Shown here piece after piece: positions 6,791 through 10,255 of a stretch of 10,255 nucleotides of DNA. Under the pieces are notes generated by a model. It did no database searches, was not told the origin of the DNA, and saw only the letters and a program-made list of their open reading frames with translations. The stretch is from an uncultured Granulosicoccus sp. GTDB taxonomy: Bacteria; Pseudomonadota; Gammaproteobacteria; Granulosicoccales; Granulosicoccaceae. The DNA lies in NCBI GenBank assembly GCA_938016235.1, contig CALLPU010000281.1, positions 1 to 10,255 on the forward strand. The letters are read 5' to 3'. Positions within the stretch are counted from its first letter, which is position 1. Every line of letters starts with the position of its first letter. The translations under genes and the position numbers were made by a program.

Positions 6791-8898
6791 GCGGAAAATC
6801 TCTGCATGACGACATCTTTTTCGTCATCAGCCACGACGCGACCGTTATCCATGACAATGACGCGATCCACCAGTGAGACCAGTGACATGCGATGCGTCAC
6901 CATGATCAGGGTTCTGTGCCGGCTGAATGTTTTCATGGTTTTCATGAAATGTCGTTCCAGAGCGGAATCAAGCCCATTGGCAGGTTCGTCAAGCACCAAC
7001 ACCCGTGTCTCACGCAGAATGGCGCGAGCAATTGAAATCGCTTGCTTCTGCCCGCCCGACAGTTGTCTACCACCCTCCCCGATGTCGGTATCCAACCCAC
7101 AGCCAGACGCACTCATGACATGATCCAGACCCGACAGAGCGCAGGCTTTCGCCAGCTTCTGTTCAGTGCAGTGGGTGATACCCAGCAGGAGATTGTCGCG
7201 AATGGTGCCACTGGTAAAAAAGGGATGCTGCGGTATAAGTGCGATACTCGAACGCAGTCTGGCCGCTGACAAAGCCTGATAGTCGTAGCCATCTATGCTC
7301 AGTTGCCCCTCTTGTGTTGTCAGTGCACCTGCCAGGGCTCTGGCCAGCGTACTTTTCCCGGCACCCGAAGGGCCAATCAGGCACAGATGCTCACCGGCCT
7401 TGATAGACAGGCTGACATTCCTGAGTGCTGCTTGAGCGGTGTCTGGATAGTGATAACTAAGATTGTTCACCACGATATTGCCGCGCAGATCCGCAGCAGG
7501 TACCACCCGGCTGTCTGAATTGTCCACCGTGGTGGAAAACAGATCGTCTATGGTGCGCAGGCAATCTCGCGATTGAGTCCAGCGAGCTATAACGCCGTGA
7601 AGATTCATGATCGGCGCAATAGTCCGGCTTGCCAGAATAGTGCTGGCTACCAGCCCACCCACGGTGAGTGAGCCACCCTTGATCTGGTAAACACCGACAA
7701 CCACGATCAGAACGTGGTTCAATTGCATGAGTCCCAGGGATGCATGCTGGCCAAATGAGATCCATCGCTGACTTTTTCTGGCAGCCTCTGCAGACTGCTC
7801 CGCTGTAAACCCCCAACGATCCATCGACACGCCAATGGCATTGAGTTGCTTCAAGGCCACAGAGCCCGTCAGCATCTCAACCATCATTGACGACTTTTCC
7901 TGTGTGGATGCAAACAGTGCGCGTGTAGAGCGCTTGACCGGAATCTGCACCAGTGCATTCAATGACAGAATTGCGCAGGCAATACCGATGGGGACGAGAG
8001 TCAGCATCGGCGAAATGAGATAGATGACAAACAGAAAAAGCAGAAAGAAGGGAAAATCAACCATCGCCGGCACCAGGCGAGTGGCATAGAAATCCCGGAG
8101 TCCATGCAGCTCTCTAAACAGGTTGCAACGCTCCCCCACGGAGAGTTTCATATGCTCTTCCCGGATGGTGAGTAAACGCTGCATCAGGGCATTATCAAAT
8201 TGAACGCCTGTGCGGGCGGCAATACGCTCCAGGGTTGATGAGCGAGCACACTTCAGCAACACATCGAACAGCATGGCAATACCCACTCCCAGAGCCAGCA
8301 CCGTTAACGTTGACATTGCAAGGTTAGGTACAACCGCGTCATACACATTCAAGGTAAACACGGGCAGGGCTATCACCAGCATGTTGATAAAAACCGTGCA
8401 CAAGACTATTTCGGCAAAATTCGGGGTGTATTTGAGAATGGGTTGCCAGAACCAGTCTATGGGCCGATCCACTTGCATGTGGTCAGTCGCTGCCGCTGTT
8501 TCCGCCTGCTTTGGCAACAAGGCGATGACCCGTGATGTACACCAGTCCTTTTCGTGAACGCTACTCAGCGGCACAGGGATCTTGCCCGGATAGATAATAT
8601 CCGGCACACCTGATTCGCGCGGGGCTACCACCGCGAACTGATTATCCCGCATCGGCAGAATAATCGGCGAGCGTGTGGCTCTGACCGCTGAAAACTCCGC
8701 CTTGACTATGCGCAGGTCAAGATCAAGCCGATCAGCAACGGCCGGTAAAGTGGCAATGGACCATGGCTGGTTTGCACCGGCCAGCTCCGCCTTGATGCCC
8801 GCCAGATCCGTGCGTCGATGGTGCATATCAAGCACCATCTCGACACAGGTCTGAAGGGGATCAACGATAGTGACATCGTCTGTAACAAGCTTGAGCAT
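6787..8898 (-). CDS. Type I secretion ABC transporter with inactive C39-like domain (LapB/SiiF-like)
   Basis: This inner-membrane exporter energises transport of the RTX substrate from the cytoplasm. The 703 residues contain a C39-like domain (about 1-130), an ABC exporter membrane domain (about 160-440), and a nucleotide-binding domain (about 473-703). In the last, the Walker A GPSGAGKS is at 509-516, the Q-loop Q557 in LIPQHPF, the signature LSGGQ at 613-617, Walker B VLVLDEP at 633-639 and the switch His at 669 in VTHR. In active C39 peptidases the N-terminal motif is DCGxxC; here it reads DPLQTC (13-18), so Pro14 replaces the catalytic Cys. The domain should therefore bind substrate rather than cut a leader, as in the HlyB, LapB and SiiF types. 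The gene lies 75 bases after the RTX stop and overlaps the hlyD-like start. No clear Shine-Dalgarno is seen before the ATG at 8896-8898. Confidence 0.95.
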   Translation of the reverse strand: MLKLVTDDVTIVDPLQTCVEMVLDMHHRRTDLAGIKAELAGANQPWSIATLPAVADRLDLDLRIVKAEFSAVRATRSPIILPMRDNQFAVVAPRESGVPDIIYPGKIPVPLSSVHEKDWCTSRVIALLPKQAETAAATDHMQVDRPIDWFWQPILKYTPNFAEIVLCTVFINMLVIALPVFTLNVYDAVVPNLAMSTLTVLALGVGIAMLFDVLLKCARSSTLERIAARTGVQFDNALMQRLLTIREEHMKLSVGERCNLFRELHGLRDFYATRLVPAMVDFPFFLLFLFVIYLISPMLTLVPIGIACAILSLNALVQIPVKRSTRALFASTQEKSSMMVEMLTGSVALKQLNAIGVSMDRWGFTAEQSAEAARKSQRWISFGQHASLGLMQLNHVLIVVVGVYQIKGGSLTVGGLVASTILASRTIAPIMNLHGVIARWTQSRDCLRTIDDLFSTTVDNSDSRVVPAADLRGNIVVNNLSYHYPDTAQAALRNVSLSIKAGEHLCLIGPSGAGKSTLARALAGALTTQEGQLSIDGYDYQALSAARLRSSIALIPQHPFFTSGTIRDNLLLGITHCTEQKLAKACALSGLDHVMSASGCGLDTDIGEGGRQLSGGQKQAISIARAILRETRVLVLDEPANGLDSALERHFMKTMKTFSRHRTLIMVTHRMSLVSLVDRVIVMDNGRVVADDEKDVVMQRFSA

Positions 8899-8973
8899 CT
8901 GCAGGCGATCTGCTTATAGAGTGAGACCCCCTGTAGGCGCAGACTTCATACCAATAACTCGGCGTGTTACATG
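8899..8973 (-). other. Spacer between RTX gene and ABC transporter gene
   Basis: I see no hairpin followed by a T-run and no convincing promoter here; a TATAAG lies on the minus strand but has no -35 at suitable spacing. Read-through from the RTX gene into the secretion genes is therefore the simplest reading, though the level of coupling is unknown. Confidence 0.4.
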
Positions 8974-10255
8974 TCAGCCGTTCAAAACAAGCTGCACTCC
9001 GTTGTCCCAGTCAACTGTCCGTGTGTTACCTATGACCAGATCTGCGATAACCGTAGCACCGTCCTGGGCCAGCACACTCACGTCTGACAATGCGATTGAG
9101 GCTTGATCCACATTGATGCTGAGCAGGTTACCCGCTCCAGTAATGCCTGAGATGTCTGTGTTACCTATATCAAACGAATCACCGCCGGTAAGATCCGTAT
9201 TGGTAAAGTCGATCGTTTCTATGTCAGTGAAGATGGCAGCCAAATCAACACCCTCAATGTTTGCATCCGTCAGATTGTCACCGGTCAGGGAATCTACGAT
9301 GGTCAGCGTATCGTTTCCTGCCTCACCGTCAACGGTGACTGCCAGCAGTGCATCGGTATCAAACGTCAACAAGTCATCGTTTGCTGTTAACGTAAAACCT
9401 TCGATACCGGTGAAGGAATCTGTCTCCAGGTTCTGTTCAACACTGCCGGAAGTTCCTCTTACGGTACCTCCGGTTACAGCAGAGCCTGAGCCGGAATAGT
9501 CCACCGTGTCAGTGCCTATACCGCCGGTGATTACATCATTGCCGGATCCTGCCAGGAACGTGTCGTCACCATCGCCACCAATGACCGTATCATCACCGTC
9601 TCCTCCAGTCAGTGTGTCGTTGTCTGCGCCGCCTAACAACACATCGTTTCCACTGCCCCCGCTCAACGTATCGTTGCCAGCCCCGCCTTCCAGACGGTCA
9701 ATACCGGCCATGCCCTGCAATTGATCAACACCCGCATTTCCCACCAGCAGGTTGTCATTGCCGTCTCCGGTGAGGTTGTCGTCTCCTGAGGTGCCTGTCA
9801 GATTTTCAACGTTTCTGACAATGTCGTTGTCTGCGCCGGCGATGTTAACAGTAGCGTCTACACCATTGTTCAACGTGACACTGACAGACGTGGCGGTGCC
9901 GTGCGTGCTGTAGTCCACTGTATCCACGCCAGTACCTCCGTCAATCGTATCAGCGCCTTCGCCACCGATGATGAGGTCAGTGCCTGCGTCGCCTGTTATT
10001 GCGTCATTGCCGGCACCGCCGTCCAGCGAATCGTCACCCTCTCCGCCACTGAGCGTATCAGCACCGAGCCCGCCCGTGAGTGTGTCGTGGTCGAGTCCAC
10101 CAGACATGAAGTCGGCACCCGCTCCACCATCCAGGATGTCATCGCCATCTTCACCCGACAGGTTGTCGATTCCGTCTCCTCCGGTGAGATTGTCAGCACC
10201 GGTACCACCTGTGAGTGTATCATCACCGTCTCCTCCAGTCAGTGTGTCGTTGTCT
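8974..10255 (-). CDS. RTX-repeat calcium-binding protein, C-terminal part (5' end outside window)
   Basis: This is the probable substrate of the secretion system encoded downstream: a secreted or surface-held RTX protein, most likely an adhesin. The frame is open to the right edge, giving 426 visible C-terminal residues, and an internal Met at 10105-10107 is not the start. Nonapeptide repeats of the GGxGxDxLx type fill about 9922-10255 and 9493-9789; in other RTX proteins these bind calcium and fold into beta-rolls after export. Between them lies a module (about 9790-9915) of the VDYS...V.VTLNNG...ENLTGTSGDDNLTG kind, common in RTX proteins. The last roughly 170 residues (8977-9492) lack the repeats, are rich in Thr/Asp/Ile and end in VDWDNGVQLVLNG, consistent with an uncleaved C-terminal secretion signal. 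Total size, N-terminal retention module and any LapG-type cleavage site cannot be seen. Adhesin rather than toxin or enzyme is inferred from the operon. Confidence 0.93.
   Translation of the reverse strand, partial: DNDTLTGGDGDDTLTGGTGADNLTGGDGIDNLSGEDGDDILDGGAGADFMSGGLDHDTLTGGLGADTLSGGEGDDSLDGGAGNDAITGDAGTDLIIGGEGADTIDGGTGVDTVDYSTHGTATSVSVTLNNGVDATVNIAGADNDIVRNVENLTGTSGDDNLTGDGNDNLLVGNAGVDQLQGMAGIDRLEGGAGNDTLSGGSGNDVLLGGADNDTLTGGDGDDTVIGGDGDDTFLAGSGNDVITGGIGTDTVDYSGSGSAVTGGTVRGTSGSVEQNLETDSFTGIEGFTLTANDDLLTFDTDALLAVTVDGEAGNDTLTIVDSLTGDNLTDANIEGVDLAAIFTDIETIDFTNTDLTGGDSFDIGNTDISGITGAGNLLSINVDQASIALSDVSVLAQDGATVIADLVIGNTRTVDWDNGVQLVLNG
9493..9789 (-). repeat. RTX nonapeptide-coding repeat block (C-terminal block)
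   Basis: These are degenerate 27-base units coding GGxGxDxLx-type nonapeptides, for example GGAGNDTLS and GGDGDDTVI. The block is inside the RTX gene and is a coding repeat. Confidence 0.85.
9922..10255 (-). repeat. RTX nonapeptide-coding repeat block (continues past window edge)
   Basis: This is a second run of 27-base units coding GGxGxDxLx-type repeats, such as GGLGADTLS and GGAGNDAIT, reaching the right edge. The last 39 bases (10217-10255) are identical to 9587-9625 in the other block and code DNDTLTGGDGDDT. This is a 630-base, in-frame direct repeat that could recombine. Confidence 0.85.

Noticed and set aside
8974..10107. Complete 377-residue RTX protein starting at the ATG at 10105-10107
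   Set aside because: The frame stays open and repeat-rich to the window edge, so this Met is internal and the gene is truncated by the window.
9493..10255. CRISPR-like regularly spaced repeats
   Set aside because: The 27-base periodicity is in frame and codes calcium-binding RTX nonapeptides; there are no unique spacers between identical repeats.

Overview
The window most likely comes from a Gammaproteobacterium with moderate G+C, probably free-living and biofilm-forming. This rests on a canonical CsrA, a LapBCE/SiiFDC-type secretion machine and an RTX substrate. The genus cannot be fixed from sequence alone.

Layout. Positions 1-135 hold only ambiguous edge reading frames. A short csrA gene (136-351, minus) is separated by a 407-base divergent intergenic region from a plus-strand gene (759-1475). 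That gene's product is a stand-alone copy of a domain normally fused to the front of adenylate-cyclase-like and TPR/TolB-type proteins. A perfect 12-bp inverted repeat and a Rho-independent terminator lie between this gene and the convergent operon that fills the rest of the window.

The operon (minus strand, read from right to left) runs: a large RTX-repeat protein whose 5' end is beyond the window (8974 to past 10255); a type I secretion ABC transporter with a degenerate C39 domain (6787-8898); an HlyD-family adaptor (5471-6790); a MotA/TolQ/ExbB-like four-helix channel protein with a very long helical tail (3775-5451); a MotB/SiiA-like single-span protein with the WPGFVD proton-site motif (3021-3722); and a TolC-family outer membrane channel (1612-3054). 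Gene junctions are tight: a 4-base overlap, gaps of 19, 52 and 75 bases, and a 4- or 34-base overlap at tolC.

How it works together. ABC, HlyD and TolC make a complete type I secretion system, and the RTX protein is its obvious substrate, probably a surface adhesin. The two extra genes encode a predicted proton-driven stator-like complex placed inside the secretion operon. The nearest precedent I know is SiiA/SiiB of Salmonella SPI-4, which sits with the SiiCDF secretion system for the giant adhesin SiiE. This window therefore looks like an SPI-4-like adhesin system built on an RTX substrate in a different gene order. That is the most interesting content here.
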